Positions 42,389-51,884 of a DNA stretch of 64,000 nt are shown piece after piece. The stretch lies in assembly GCA_002726205.1 (NCBI GenBank), contig PBSL01000048.1, positions 48,215 to 112,214 of the forward strand, in the 5' to 3' direction. The position numbers and the translations under genes were made by a program. Source of the DNA: Planctomycetaceae bacterium (GTDB lineage Bacteria > Planctomycetota > Planctomycetia > Planctomycetales > Planctomycetaceae). The notes under the pieces were generated by a model. That model had not been told where the DNA came from. It searched no databases and worked only from the letters and a program-made list of their open reading frames with translations. The stretch's first letter is position 1; each line of letters begins with the position of its first letter.

Positions 42389-44281
42389 ATGAATTCCACC
42401 ACACTTCAATTCGGTCGCTGGCCCAGCCCCCTGTCGGCTACCCGCGTGGCTGCCGGTCGCCGACTCGACGGCGTCGCCTTTGACAGCGACGGTGAAACAC
42501 TGGTCTGGCTGGAAGGGCGATCCGGTCAAGGAGTCCTGGTCGTCGCCGATCCGTCCGGCGACGCCCCCAGGGACCTCACAACACAGCACAACGTGCGTGC
42601 CGAGGTCGGCTATGGCGGCGGCGACTTCACGGTCCACGCAGGCGTGGCCTACTACGTCGTTCACAAAACCGGACGACTGTTTCGCCAGTCGCTTCAGTCC
42701 GGACCTCCCACGCCACTCACGCCGGCTTTCGGTGCGGCGTCGTCACCCTGCGTTTCCGGCGACGGACAATTCGTGACCTATGTCCACACCGACGAAGATG
42801 TTGACCGGATCGCCGTGACCGACACGGCGGGGACGCACTGGCCAGCGATCCTGGCCAGTGGGCACGACTTCTACATGCAGCCGCGAATCAGCCCCGACGG
42901 ATCCCGTCTGGCTTTCATTGCCTGGAACCATCCCAACATGCCCTGGGATGGCACCAGGCTCTTCGTGTCCGAACTCGACCGGTCCGGAGCTCTCCCTGCC
43001 GCCTCCGTTCCACGAGAAATCGCCGGCGGTGACGAAACGGCAATCTTCCAACCGGAATTCACTATCGACGGACGCAGCCTACTGTACGTTTCCGACGAAT
43101 CGGGTTGGGGACGACTGGCCTGCCAGGATCTCGAGACCGGTTCGACCCGCTGGCTATCCGAGGATGGCACCGAACTGGGCACCCCGGCCTGGGCCCAGGA
43201 TATGCGAACCTACGCTGTCTGCGGGGACGGAAAAACGGTGGTTGCAGCAGCCAGCCGCAAGGGTTTTCACAGTGTGGTCCGCATCGATCTGGAATCCGGT
43301 CGCCACGAGGTCGTCGACACGTTGACCAGCACGACTGATGTGAGTCGAATCGTTTCAGCACCCGTCGGGCAACGGATCGCGATCATCGGCAGCAGCGCCG
43401 TCCAGACACCCCGGGTGACCGATTGTTGCCTCGACCAGGGCACCGCCCGCATCGTCGCCCGGTCGACAGGCGAAACCCTGGCAATCGGCTCCCTGTCATC
43501 GCCGGAAGCTCTGAGCTGGGAGTCGGCAGACGGCGAAACCGCTCACGGGCTGTTTTACCCACCCGCCAGCGAACAATTCACCGGTACCGGCCTGCCGCCG
43601 GTGATCGCCATGATTCACGGCGGACCGACCTCCCAATCCCGCGCCGGTTGGAAGGCCGATGTCCAGTACTTCGCCACCCGTGGCTGGGCCGTGCTGCAGG
43701 TGAACTACCGGGGCAGCACCGGTTACGGTCGCGAGTACATGCTCAAGCTTCGTGGAAACTGGGGTGTCTGCGATGTCGAGGATTCGATCAGTGGCGTTCA
43801 ATATCTTGCCCAGCACGGACGAATTGACCCCGACCGCACCGTGATCATGGGTGGCAGTGCCGGGGGGTTCACCGTTCTGCAGGTGATGGTCCATCATCCA
43901 GAGGAATTCACCGCCGGTGTCAATCTCTACGGGGTCGCCAACCAGTTCCATCTCGCCAGCGACACGCACAAGTTCGAAAGTCGCTATACCGACACGATGA
44001 TCGGTCCCCTGCCCGAAACCGCGGCTCTGTACCACCTGCGGTCACCAGGATTTCATGCCGAGAAGATCCGGCGCCCGATTGCGGTCTTTCAGGGGGACAT
44101 CGATCGTGTGGTTCCCCGCCAGCAATCCGACGATGTCGTCGCCGCATTGCAAAAGACGGGTACCCCGCACATCTACCACGTTTACCAGGACGAAGGGCAC
44201 GGCTGGCGCAGGCAGGAGACGATCGAGCACTTCTACACCGCCGTCGAAGAATTCCTGTCACAGCACGTGCTGATGACCTAG
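42389..44281 (+). CDS. S9 family peptidase (prolyl oligopeptidase/DPP type), cytosolic
   Basis: 630 residues from the ATG at 42389. The first 390 residues form a propeller (LDGVAFDSDGETLVWLEGRS, AFGAASSPCVSGDGQFVTYV, RISPDGSRLAFIAWNHPN). The last 240 are an alpha/beta-hydrolase: IAMIHGGPTSQSRAGWKADV, the nucleophile Ser490 in MGGSAGGFTVLQVM, an Asp in QGDIDRVVPRQQSDDVV and a His in DEGHGWRR. No signal peptide is visible. It would cleave short peptides or acylated amino acids. One of three peptidase genes in the window. Confidence 0.92.
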   Translation: MNSTTLQFGRWPSPLSATRVAAGRRLDGVAFDSDGETLVWLEGRSGQGVLVVADPSGDAPRDLTTQHNVRAEVGYGGGDFTVHAGVAYYVVHKTGRLFRQSLQSGPPTPLTPAFGAASSPCVSGDGQFVTYVHTDEDVDRIAVTDTAGTHWPAILASGHDFYMQPRISPDGSRLAFIAWNHPNMPWDGTRLFVSELDRSGALPAASVPREIAGGDETAIFQPEFTIDGRSLLYVSDESGWGRLACQDLETGSTRWLSEDGTELGTPAWAQDMRTYAVCGDGKTVVAAASRKGFHSVVRIDLESGRHEVVDTLTSTTDVSRIVSAPVGQRIAIIGSSAVQTPRVTDCCLDQGTARIVARSTGETLAIGSLSSPEALSWESADGETAHGLFYPPASEQFTGTGLPPVIAMIHGGPTSQSRAGWKADVQYFATRGWAVLQVNYRGSTGYGREYMLKLRGNWGVCDVEDSISGVQYLAQHGRIDPDRTVIMGGSAGGFTVLQVMVHHPEEFTAGVNLYGVANQFHLASDTHKFESRYTDTMIGPLPETAALYHLRSPGFHAEKIRRPIAVFQGDIDRVVPRQQSDDVVAALQKTGTPHIYHVYQDEGHGWRRQETIEHFYTAVEEFLSQHVLMT

Positions 44282-44322
44282 CCGCGAGAAACAAGCCGGC
44301 CGCTCTTCCCGCGGCGAATCGA

Positions 44323-45042
44323 TCAGGTCGATTTCCTACCGGTTGCCAGCCGCCGGACGCCGGCATCCAGATGAGCGGCCAACCGTGTCGCAGCGACGGC
44401 GGCCAGGATCGCCACCACCGCACCGGCAAACACATCCATCGTATAGTGGGCTCGCAGAACCAACACCGTCAGTATCTCGAAGAGCCCGAGGAGCATGCCG
44501 AGGATCAGGCCAACACGGCCGAAACGACGTGCCAGTTCGATCCCGCCCAGGACAGCGATCCCCGTGTGTCCGGAAAAGAAAAAATCGTTGGCCACCTCGT
44601 AGGTGACCAGCAGCGACGGAAAACCGGGGTCATACCACAGCATCCCGACGGGAGCCGGCAACGGCGAGACCCACTGACACAGTTGCCGCAACGAGAACAG
44701 GATCAACAGGCCCAGGAACGGCCGAACCGTTCGGCCAAAGATCGTGGCGGCGAACATCCAGCAGGCCACCAGATCAACCAGGGCAGAACTCACCATCAGC
44801 AGTGCCGACGTGGCCGACCGGTTCTGCTGCAGGTATCCATGCCAGCTTCCCATCCACTCGTGAACCCGATCCCCCTCGGTCAACGCCACCGACGCGGATT
44901 CTTGAGTCCGGGCATCGACGGGAAACTCGCGAGCACCCAGCAGCGCCTGTGTTGCGATCCACAGGGCGAGCCCGACGACGACCAGGCCACACCGGACACC
45001 GCGATCGATGGCATTTGGAATATATTCCGGAGGCACGCTCAT
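44323..45042 (-). CDS. PAP2-like membrane phosphatase (sphingomyelin-synthase-type PAP2_C)
   Basis: 239 residues from the ATG at 45042, which shares one base with the stop of the PlsC-like gene (TGATG), a reinitiation overlap. Six hydrophobic segments are visible. Catalytic motifs are NDFFFSGHTGIAVLGG (the S-G-H-T motif) and RAHYTMDVFAGAVVAI (second His and Asp), typical of the PAP2_C/sphingomyelin-synthase branch. The enzyme probably dephosphorylates a lipid phosphate or transfers a head group. Coupled to an acyltransferase, it suggests lipid synthesis. Confidence 0.85.
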   Translation of the reverse strand: MSVPPEYIPNAIDRGVRCGLVVVGLALWIATQALLGAREFPVDARTQESASVALTEGDRVHEWMGSWHGYLQQNRSATSALLMVSSALVDLVACWMFAATIFGRTVRPFLGLLILFSLRQLCQWVSPLPAPVGMLWYDPGFPSLLVTYEVANDFFFSGHTGIAVLGGIELARRFGRVGLILGMLLGLFEILTVLVLRAHYTMDVFAGAVVAILAAVAATRLAAHLDAGVRRLATGRKST

Positions 45043-46277
45043 CAGGCCTGTTTCTGGTCTCCCCCCGCTCGCCGGGACCGCTCGATCTCCACGGACAATC
45101 CCGCGAGCATCCCGCTGATCTGTTCTTCGAGCCTGCGCATCAATGGATCTCCATCGGGGTCGCGCGATCGTTGGGCAGGTACCACGATCGCATCGCCCAC
45201 TTCGACCAGCACCGTCTGCGACTGGTGGACACGGGCAACGTCGGTCAGATCTTCCTCGAATCGCTCGACGGTCTCAAGCAGCCGATCGACCGAACTCCCG
45301 GGGCCGATGTAATCGCGAGGGTAAAGCGACAGTTGCTGGGCAAGATAGCAGTCGGCGAGTTGACGCCAGCGTCGCTGCCGCTCCTGCTCGACCAGTTGCC
45401 CTTCGACCATCTCTGGAAGAATCTCGGATCGCAACCGCTTCACCCGGGCGACGGTTCCCCCGTCCCCCCGGCCCCCACACCATTCCTGTTCCAGCGGCTC
45501 CAGCAGGTGCTCGATCAGCCGATCGAGACGATCGTAGAGCGGTCCGGACCCCGGCGAACCGAAGTGCTCGATCTCCTTGAGGCACAACAGGGCCTTGCCA
45601 ACCATTCCGATCCGGTCCAGCAGCGATCGACACTGCCGAATCTGCCAGCCCAGCCTCTCTTCGATCTCACCAAGCACCGGGCCGATCGCCGCTTCGATGT
45701 CACCGTCGAAGCGATACTTCAGGGCCGTCGGATGGACCAGAATTTTCCCGGCCGGATTCATCGCTGACCGCTTGCGAGCTGCTGCGCGAGCGATCAGGGC
45801 AACACCGTCCTGCAGCACGTTGAGCCGGTCATTGGTTCGCGAAATGACTCCCTCGGGAAACATCACCAACGGACGCTCGGCCTGTTCCAGGATTCTGATC
45901 GCGCAGTTGAGTGCTGCCCGGTCCATCCCCTCACGGTAGACACTGAATGCTCCCATCCGTCGCACCACGAATCGCTGCCATCGGCTGGTCTTGAACGCAT
46001 TCCAACTGGCCATCGCGTACATGTGCGTCCCGGCCCGGCAGGCAATCTCGCCGAGCACGGCCGGATCACTGGGACGGCTGTGATTGGGAGCAACGATGAC
46101 ACCGTGGCCGGCTGCAACCGACGCCGTCAACCGCTCGGCGCCGCGGACCTCGATCGCCCCGATTCCCCAGATTCGTCGGCGAAACCTCGCGGTGATCCGC
46201 TCCAGCACCCAGGGCCACCATGTCCCACGATGTGGGGGGATGAACTCGTAACGATCTTCAAAGACAATGTCCTGCAT
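45042..46277 (-). CDS. 1-acyl-glycerol-3-phosphate acyltransferase-like (PlsC) protein with C-terminal extension
   Basis: 411 residues from the ATG at 46277. The acyltransferase core has motif I NHSRPSDPAVLG (N-H-x4-D variant), motif II YREGMDR region, and motif III VMFPEGVISRTND. The second half (from about 225) is a charged helical extension (LYDRLDRLIEHLLEPLEQEW, then RQLADCYLAQQLSLYPRDY) not found in standard PlsC. PlsC proteins acylate lysophosphatidic acid. Co-transcribed and translationally coupled with the PAP2-like phosphatase downstream. Confidence 0.86.
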   Translation of the reverse strand: MQDIVFEDRYEFIPPHRGTWWPWVLERITARFRRRIWGIGAIEVRGAERLTASVAAGHGVIVAPNHSRPSDPAVLGEIACRAGTHMYAMASWNAFKTSRWQRFVVRRMGAFSVYREGMDRAALNCAIRILEQAERPLVMFPEGVISRTNDRLNVLQDGVALIARAAARKRSAMNPAGKILVHPTALKYRFDGDIEAAIGPVLGEIEERLGWQIRQCRSLLDRIGMVGKALLCLKEIEHFGSPGSGPLYDRLDRLIEHLLEPLEQEWCGGRGDGGTVARVKRLRSEILPEMVEGQLVEQERQRRWRQLADCYLAQQLSLYPRDYIGPGSSVDRLLETVERFEEDLTDVARVHQSQTVLVEVGDAIVVPAQRSRDPDGDPLMRRLEEQISGMLAGLSVEIERSRRAGGDQKQA

Positions 46278-46400
46278 GGTTGGCCGGGGAGTCTAACCCC
46301 ATCGCGGTTTCAGGCCAACCCGTCTCGAATTCGTTGAAGACAAACGCCAGTTCGACTGTAATTGACCTCCATTGATCCCCGCGTGACGGATACCACGACT

Positions 46401-48068
46401 ATGGCCACCAGTTTCACGAGACGGACGTTCCTGAAGACCACTGCACTCACCTCCGGATTGTTCGGTGCTGCAGAAGCCGACTCGGCCGACGCCCATTTCG
46501 ACATCTTGATCCGCGGTGGGACCATAGTCGATGGCAGCGGTGGCAAACCATTTCGAGCCGACCTGGGCATCAACGGTGACCGGATCGCCTCGATCGGCCC
46601 GACCGGAACTTTCCGTGGGCGACTGACTCTCGAAGCCACCAATCGTATCGTCTCACCCGGCTTCATCGACATGCACACCCACAGCGATCGCACTCTGCTC
46701 TCGGATGGGCTGGCGCACAGTGCGATCCGACAGGGAGTCACGACTCATGTTGTCGGCAATTGTGGCAGTTCTCCGTCTCCTCTCGGAGCCCCCGCCACCG
46801 TCAAGGGTCAGCGGTTGAGCACCTACGGGGACTTTCTCGCCGCTCTCCGCCGCGAACGCACTTCGATCAATGTCTGCGGACTTGTCGGTCACAACACGAT
46901 CCGCCGCGCCGTGATGGGAACCCAGAATCGCCGTCCGTCTCCGGCCGAATTGCGGCAAATGCAGGACCTGGTGGATGAGGCGATGCGCTCCGGGGCGGTC
47001 GGGATGTCCACCGGATTGGTCTCGCCCCCGGGGACCTACAGCGAGACCGCCGAAATCGTGGCGTTGGCTCGTGTGGTCGCCAGGCACCGAGGACTGTACG
47101 CCTCCCACATCCGCGGTGAGGCGTCGACGGTCATCGATGCTGTCAAGGAAGCGATCCAGGTCGGGCGCGAGGCCGGTCTGCCGGTCGAGATTTCCCATCA
47201 CAAGGCCGCCGGTCGTGAGAACTGGGGAAAGACCCGCCGGACGTTACCGCTGATTGAAGCCGCCAATCACGCGGGCCAGCGTGTTCGAGTCGACGTGTAT
47301 CCTTACCACGCCGGCAGCGCCGGGCTGGCCCAACTCGTGCCTCCCTGGGCTCACGAAGGCGGACGGGGCGCAATGCTGGCCCGCTTGCAGGATCCGGTGC
47401 AACGACGTCGGATCGCCCGCGACATGATCCACGGCACCGCCAACTGGCCCAATTTCTTCAAGATCGACTGGGATGACATCCAGTTGACCACCGTCGGGGC
47501 CGTTGCCAACCGAAAGTGGGTCGGCAAGAAAGTCGCCGATGTGGCACGCTCGCGCAAGTGCTCGGGTGTGGATGCCTGCATCGATCTCCTGATCGAAGGA
47601 CGAGGCGGCGTGGGGATGATCAATTTCATCATGGATGAACGTGAGGTCCAACAGGTCCTCCGTCATCCGCTCTCGATGATCGGTTCCGACGGGACCGCCG
47701 TCAGTGCCGATACGGCCCGCGGGATGCCACACCCGCGGTACTACGGTTGTTTTCCCCGGGTACTTGGGCGTTATTGTCGCCAGCTGAAGTTGTTTCCACT
47801 CGAGACGGCGATCAAGAAGATGACATCGATGCCCGCCGACCAACTCGGGCTCAGGGACCGGGGCCGCCTGCGTATCGGCCATGCCGCCGACATCGTGGTG
47901 TTGAATTTCGACGACATTCTTGACCGCGCCACTTTCGCCGCACCGCACCAGTACCCCACGGGAATCGACTCGGTACTGGTCAACGGCACCCTGGTCATCA
48001 ACAGCGGCCGTCACCTGGAAACCCGACCCGGCCGCATCCTGCCCCCGCAACGCCCCCGACCCAACTGA
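46401..48068 (+). CDS. N-acyl-D-amino-acid deacylase family amidohydrolase, Tat-exported
   Basis: 555 residues from the ATG at 46401, where a Tat signal begins (SFTRRTFLKTTALTSGLFGA); a GTG at 46383 and TTG at 46362 are less likely. The amidohydrolase fold is shown by DILIRGGTIVDGSGG, VSPGFIDMHTHSDRTLLSDG (metal-binding HxH), HVVGNCGSSPSP, GLVGHNTIRRAVMG, SHIRGEASTVIDAVKEA, EISHHKAAGRENWG and a late Asp in SMIGSDGTAVS. Such enzymes release D-amino acids from N-acyl derivatives. The gene opens the peptide/amino-acid island. Confidence 0.9.
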   Translation: MATSFTRRTFLKTTALTSGLFGAAEADSADAHFDILIRGGTIVDGSGGKPFRADLGINGDRIASIGPTGTFRGRLTLEATNRIVSPGFIDMHTHSDRTLLSDGLAHSAIRQGVTTHVVGNCGSSPSPLGAPATVKGQRLSTYGDFLAALRRERTSINVCGLVGHNTIRRAVMGTQNRRPSPAELRQMQDLVDEAMRSGAVGMSTGLVSPPGTYSETAEIVALARVVARHRGLYASHIRGEASTVIDAVKEAIQVGREAGLPVEISHHKAAGRENWGKTRRTLPLIEAANHAGQRVRVDVYPYHAGSAGLAQLVPPWAHEGGRGAMLARLQDPVQRRRIARDMIHGTANWPNFFKIDWDDIQLTTVGAVANRKWVGKKVADVARSRKCSGVDACIDLLIEGRGGVGMINFIMDEREVQQVLRHPLSMIGSDGTAVSADTARGMPHPRYYGCFPRVLGRYCRQLKLFPLETAIKKMTSMPADQLGLRDRGRLRIGHAADIVVLNFDDILDRATFAAPHQYPTGIDSVLVNGTLVINSGRHLETRPGRILPPQRPRPN

Positions 48069-48120
48069 CACTCTTCATGATGACACCTTGCCACGTCCCC
48101 CGGCCGGTCCCCCCCCAACA

Positions 48121-49104
48121 GTGACCCCGACATCAAAAACCACCGACCTTGTCGCCCGGGGCACGGTCCTGGCCGTATTTTCCTCCTTCTGCTACACCGC
48201 CTCGATCATCGCGTTGCGGGATGTGGTTGCAGTCGGTGTTGACTGGGCAGCATGGATTTCCTGCCTGAAGGCCGTCCCAACGGTGATCATTGCAGCGGTG
48301 GTGATCGCCTGGCAGACCCGTGCCGGCTCGATTGTCTGGCCGTCACCGCGAATGATCGTGGTGCTGCTCCTGACCGGAACCGCCATGCAGCTGCTGGGCA
48401 ACGTGTGTTTCCAACTGGGCCTGTCACTGGGAGGCATCACCATGACTGTGCCACTCTCGCAGGCATCCCTGCTGATCAGTGGCGCCGTGTTGGGCCTGAT
48501 GATGATCAACGAACGAGTCAGTCGCCGTTCGATCGCAGCAATGATGGTACTGATCCTTGCGATCGCGATTCTCTCACTCGACGCCGGCGCTTCGACCGTC
48601 TCGATCGCCGGGCGGGAAGATCCCCGAGCGGTGATGATGACCATCGGGCTGGGACTGGCCGCCGGATTCGGCTGGGGACTGGCCGGTGTCGTGATTCGCC
48701 AGGTCGCGACATCCGGAGTCAGCACCGCCGTCACGATCGGCCTGTTGAGTTCGACGGCAATCGTCGTCCTGGGCGGCGGTGTCCTGGCGCGTCGCGGCAC
48801 CGAGTGGATCGCCCGGGAAACCTCGACTCACGAATTCTGGGTCACGATGCTGGCGGGACTCTTCACGGCCGCGGCTTTCTTCGCACTGACCTCGGCAATG
48901 AGGCACATCACCATTGTTCGCGCCAACCTGCTCAATGCATCCCAGATCTCGCTGACTTCCCTGGCCGGTGTCCTGCTCTTTGGCGAACCGTTTGGCCGAG
49001 GGATGGTCGTGGGCACGGTGCTGACCGTCGCGGGACTGCTGCTGATGGACCGGCCGCAATCGTCGCCGGAACCTGGCGTCGGCCGCCGGTCGAAAAACCC
49101 ATGA
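48121..49104 (+). CDS. EamA (DMT superfamily) transporter
   Basis: 327 residues from the GTG at 48121; the upstream part of the open frame lies over the end of the deacylase gene and looks non-coding. Ten hydrophobic segments in two repeats of five (AVFSSFCYTASIIALRDVVA, WISCLKAVPTVIIAAVVIAW, QLLGNVCFQLGLSLGG, then LAAGFGWGLAGVVIRQVA and LAGLFTAAAFFALTSAM) are typical of EamA exporters. The second repeat ends SLAGVLLFGEPFGRGMV. Substrates are small metabolites or amino acids in this family. It is 52 bases after the deacylase gene. Confidence 0.88.
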   Translation: MTPTSKTTDLVARGTVLAVFSSFCYTASIIALRDVVAVGVDWAAWISCLKAVPTVIIAAVVIAWQTRAGSIVWPSPRMIVVLLLTGTAMQLLGNVCFQLGLSLGGITMTVPLSQASLLISGAVLGLMMINERVSRRSIAAMMVLILAIAILSLDAGASTVSIAGREDPRAVMMTIGLGLAAGFGWGLAGVVIRQVATSGVSTAVTIGLLSSTAIVVLGGGVLARRGTEWIARETSTHEFWVTMLAGLFTAAAFFALTSAMRHITIVRANLLNASQISLTSLAGVLLFGEPFGRGMVVGTVLTVAGLLLMDRPQSSPEPGVGRRSKNP

Positions 49105-49129
49105 GCATCGCGGGTTTCTTCTCGTCCGG

Positions 49130-50602
49130 TCACTTCCCGCGTCCGATCCGCCCTATCGTGATCGCGACGATCAGCGAGCACGTCAGTCCGACGTAGACCT
49201 CGTGAAGACGGCCCCATGAACCGATTGCCTCGGCGCGACGAAGCAAGAACCAGCCCAGGGTTGTCGCAAAACCGGTGACCAACGACGCCAGAGCACCTTC
49301 ACGTGTCGCCTGCTTCCAGAACAGGCCCAGGATCAGTGTCGGCACAAAGCAGGCGGCATACAGCGAGCCCGAGAAAGAACTCATCTCGGTTATCCCTTCT
49401 TCCAGCAGCAGCGACAACCCGGCCGCGGTCGCTGACAACATCAACACCCAGCCCCGAGTGATCCCGATGCCGCGATCATTCTTCCGATCGGGCGCCAGCA
49501 GATCGTGATCAACACTCGACGCGGCCACCAGCAGCACCGAATCGATCGAGGACATCGCCGCGGCGACCAGACCGGTCAGGAAGAAGGCACCGGCGACCGG
49601 ACCCAGCAGATTCACCTGCGGGCCCAGGAGATGAGGTACAACGTTGTCGGTCAGCGAACGACCAACCCCACTTCCCAGTTCCTCGGGCGTCACGAAAGCA
49701 TGAGCGAAGAACCCGACGGGCAACATCACCAGGTAGGTCACAAACAACATCGCCGGCGCGATCCAACGCCCGCGTCTCAGTTGCCGGTCGTCGGCCAATC
49801 CATAGAAGCGAGACAGTTGCCGGGGTTCGACAATGATCTTCAGGCCGACTCCCAGCGCGAGCCCCAACAGCGTACCGATCGTCAGGTCGCCGGCGAGTTG
49901 CGGATCGGGCTGCCAGTCGAGTGCCGTTGGCGTGGCCTGCCGCACCTGCTCCAGCAGCGACGCCAGGCCACCTGCATGCAAAACCATCGCCAGCGGCAAC
50001 AGCAAACCGCCGGAAAGCAGGATGATCCCCTGCACGGCATCGGTCGCCACGACCGAATGAAACCCCCCGACCAGGGTGTAGGCGGTCACGACGATGAAGA
50101 TGATCAGCGTCACCAACGTCGGATCGAGGTCCAGCAAGGCACCCAGCAACCGTGTCGCCCCCTCGTAGACCGCCACCATGTAGGCCAACGACGCCACGAC
50201 CACAACACCGCCGGACAGCCGCCTCAACAATGTCGACCCGTAGTGGTAGCCCAGGAAATCCGGCACCGTCAGGGCACCCAGCTCCCTGGCTCGACGAGTG
50301 AACGGTGGAGCGATCACGAACCAGGACAGGAAAACCATCGACGTGAACACGATCACACAGATCATCCACCACGACGGCCCAAAGGCGTAACTGCGGCCCG
50401 CGTGACCGACGAATGTCACCGAACTGACAAAGGTGGCATAGAAAGAGAGGCCGATGACGACGCCGCCGAGTCGACGCCCACCGACCAGGAAGTCCGACAA
50501 TTCGCGGGTCTTTCGCTGTCCGATCCAGCCATGCCAGGCAAGCAGCCCCAGGTAGAGGCCGACAAATACCAGTTGCAGACTGTGTTCCTGGAACCAGTTC
50601 AC
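49130..50602 (-). CDS. Sodium:solute symporter family (SSS) transporter
   Basis: 490 residues from a GTG at 50602 (AAGGA seven bases upstream). Thirteen or so hydrophobic segments; helix 2 region GVVIGLSFYATFVSSVTFVG, family segment GALTVPDFLGYHYG, YTLVGGFHSVVATDAVQGII (the conserved GG-x-x-x-V-x-x-T-D motif) and GLVAAAMSSIDSVLLVAASS (Na+-site serines). SSS members import sugars, proline, pantothenate or anions with Na+. The substrate is not evident. Convergent with the EamA gene and divergent from the aminotransferase. Confidence 0.92.
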   Translation of the reverse strand: MNWFQEHSLQLVFVGLYLGLLAWHGWIGQRKTRELSDFLVGGRRLGGVVIGLSFYATFVSSVTFVGHAGRSYAFGPSWWMICVIVFTSMVFLSWFVIAPPFTRRARELGALTVPDFLGYHYGSTLLRRLSGGVVVVASLAYMVAVYEGATRLLGALLDLDPTLVTLIIFIVVTAYTLVGGFHSVVATDAVQGIILLSGGLLLPLAMVLHAGGLASLLEQVRQATPTALDWQPDPQLAGDLTIGTLLGLALGVGLKIIVEPRQLSRFYGLADDRQLRRGRWIAPAMLFVTYLVMLPVGFFAHAFVTPEELGSGVGRSLTDNVVPHLLGPQVNLLGPVAGAFFLTGLVAAAMSSIDSVLLVAASSVDHDLLAPDRKNDRGIGITRGWVLMLSATAAGLSLLLEEGITEMSSFSGSLYAACFVPTLILGLFWKQATREGALASLVTGFATTLGWFLLRRAEAIGSWGRLHEVYVGLTCSLIVAITIGRIGRGK

Positions 50603-50645
50603 TCCAAGATCCTTCCGCCGGTGGCCTCCGGGAATTCGGGCAGCC

Positions 50646-50651
50646 TATAAT
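50646..50651 (+). promoter_or_regulatory. TATAAT -10 box before the aminotransferase gene
   Basis: A perfect TATAAT lies 44 bases before the ATG. The -35 region at the right distance (GGCCTC) is poor, so it may need an activator. Confidence 0.4.
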
Positions 50652-50695
50652 GCCCGTCCAGGATTGCCAACCATTCTTCGCAGGGCTGTCGGCCC

Positions 50696-51877
50696 ATGCC
50701 CCTCGCTCAACGCCTCGCCTTGCTGAAACCGACCGCGGTCAATGCGATCCTCGGGGAAGTTCAGCAGTTCCGCAACGATGGAGGCCAACCGGTCTCGCTG
50801 ATGCGGGGAGCACCTGATCTGCCCACCCCGACGCACATCGTCGAAGCCGCCGAACAGGCATTGCGGGCCGGGCGAACCGGGTACCCGGACAACCGGGGCG
50901 AATCGTCGTTACGTGAAGCTGTTTCACGTGCGATCGTCCGTCGTGGCGGTCCCGCCTACTCCGCCGACGACGAAATCCTGATCACGACCGGGGCAACTCT
51001 TGGACTCTACGCCGCGTTGGGAGCAATCCTCGATCCCGGCGATGAAGTTCTGCTGCCCGAGCCCGTCTACGACGCCTACGTCTCGGCAGTCGTCCAACTG
51101 GGAGCCGCACCCTGTCCGGTCCCGGCGACACGAATCGATGGCCGATTCAGCTGGGATCCCAACCGGGTTGCCGACGCCTGCCACTCACGCACCCGGGCCC
51201 TGCTGGTCAATTCCCCCTGGAACCCGACCGGCACGGTGCTCACACCCGCGGAATGGGAATCATTGATCGAGATCGCCGATCGACATGACCTGTTCCTGAT
51301 CAGCGATGAGATCTACGAGACGATCTGCTACGACGGCCACACGCATGTCACGCCGGCGGCGCTCTCGGATGCAGCCCGGAGACGAACGATTCTCGTCAAC
51401 AGCCTCTCGAAGACCTACTCGATGACCGGCTGGCGAGTGGGATTTTGTGCCGCCCCCGCCGACGTGATCTCCGCGATGTTCCTGGTCCTGCAACAGTCCA
51501 GCCGCGGCCCGGCGACATTCGTCCAGGACGCAGCCGTCGCCGCACTCGACGGCCCGCAAGATTGTGTTGAGCGAATGACGACCGAGTATGCCCGCCGGCG
51601 TGAACTGGTCCTTTCTCGACTCGCCGATATTCCCGGTGTCGAGCTGCTGCGACCCGAGGGTGGTTTTTTCGCGATGGCCGATGTTGGCTCGCTGGGTAGC
51701 AGTTCGAATCAGATTCGACGCGCGCTGCTCAACGACCATGCTGTTGTCGTCATGCACGGTGGTGCCTATGGCCCCTCCGCCGAAGGCACACTGCGAATCT
51801 CCTTCGCCTCCGGAGGCGACAATCTTGACGTGGGGCTCGAACGCCTCGAACACGGTCTGCGGGCCATCGGATCCTGA
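50696..51877 (+). CDS. PLP-dependent aminotransferase, class I/II
   Basis: 393 residues from the ATG at 50696. Fold type I pattern: LMRGAPDLPTPTHIVEAAEQ, YPDNRGESSLREAVSRAI, LITTGATLGLYAALGAIL, LVNSPWNPTGTVLTPAEW, LISDEIYETICYDG, and the PLP lysine Lys239 in VNSLSKTYSMTGWRVGFC, with a late Arg in GTLRISFASG. Likely an aspartate/aromatic-type transaminase, with substrate open. The FAD/Fe-S gene starts seven bases after the stop, so they share a transcript. Confidence 0.93.
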   Translation: MPLAQRLALLKPTAVNAILGEVQQFRNDGGQPVSLMRGAPDLPTPTHIVEAAEQALRAGRTGYPDNRGESSLREAVSRAIVRRGGPAYSADDEILITTGATLGLYAALGAILDPGDEVLLPEPVYDAYVSAVVQLGAAPCPVPATRIDGRFSWDPNRVADACHSRTRALLVNSPWNPTGTVLTPAEWESLIEIADRHDLFLISDEIYETICYDGHTHVTPAALSDAARRRTILVNSLSKTYSMTGWRVGFCAAPADVISAMFLVLQQSSRGPATFVQDAAVAALDGPQDCVERMTTEYARRRELVLSRLADIPGVELLRPEGGFFAMADVGSLGSSSNQIRRALLNDHAVVVMHGGAYGPSAEGTLRISFASGGDNLDVGLERLEHGLRAIGS

Positions 51878-51884
51878 CACCGTG

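Noticed and set aside
44281..44315. GCCGCG/CGCGGC inverted repeat after the S9 peptidase gene
   Set aside because: Only six pairs with a 23-base loop and no T-run; too weak to call a terminator.
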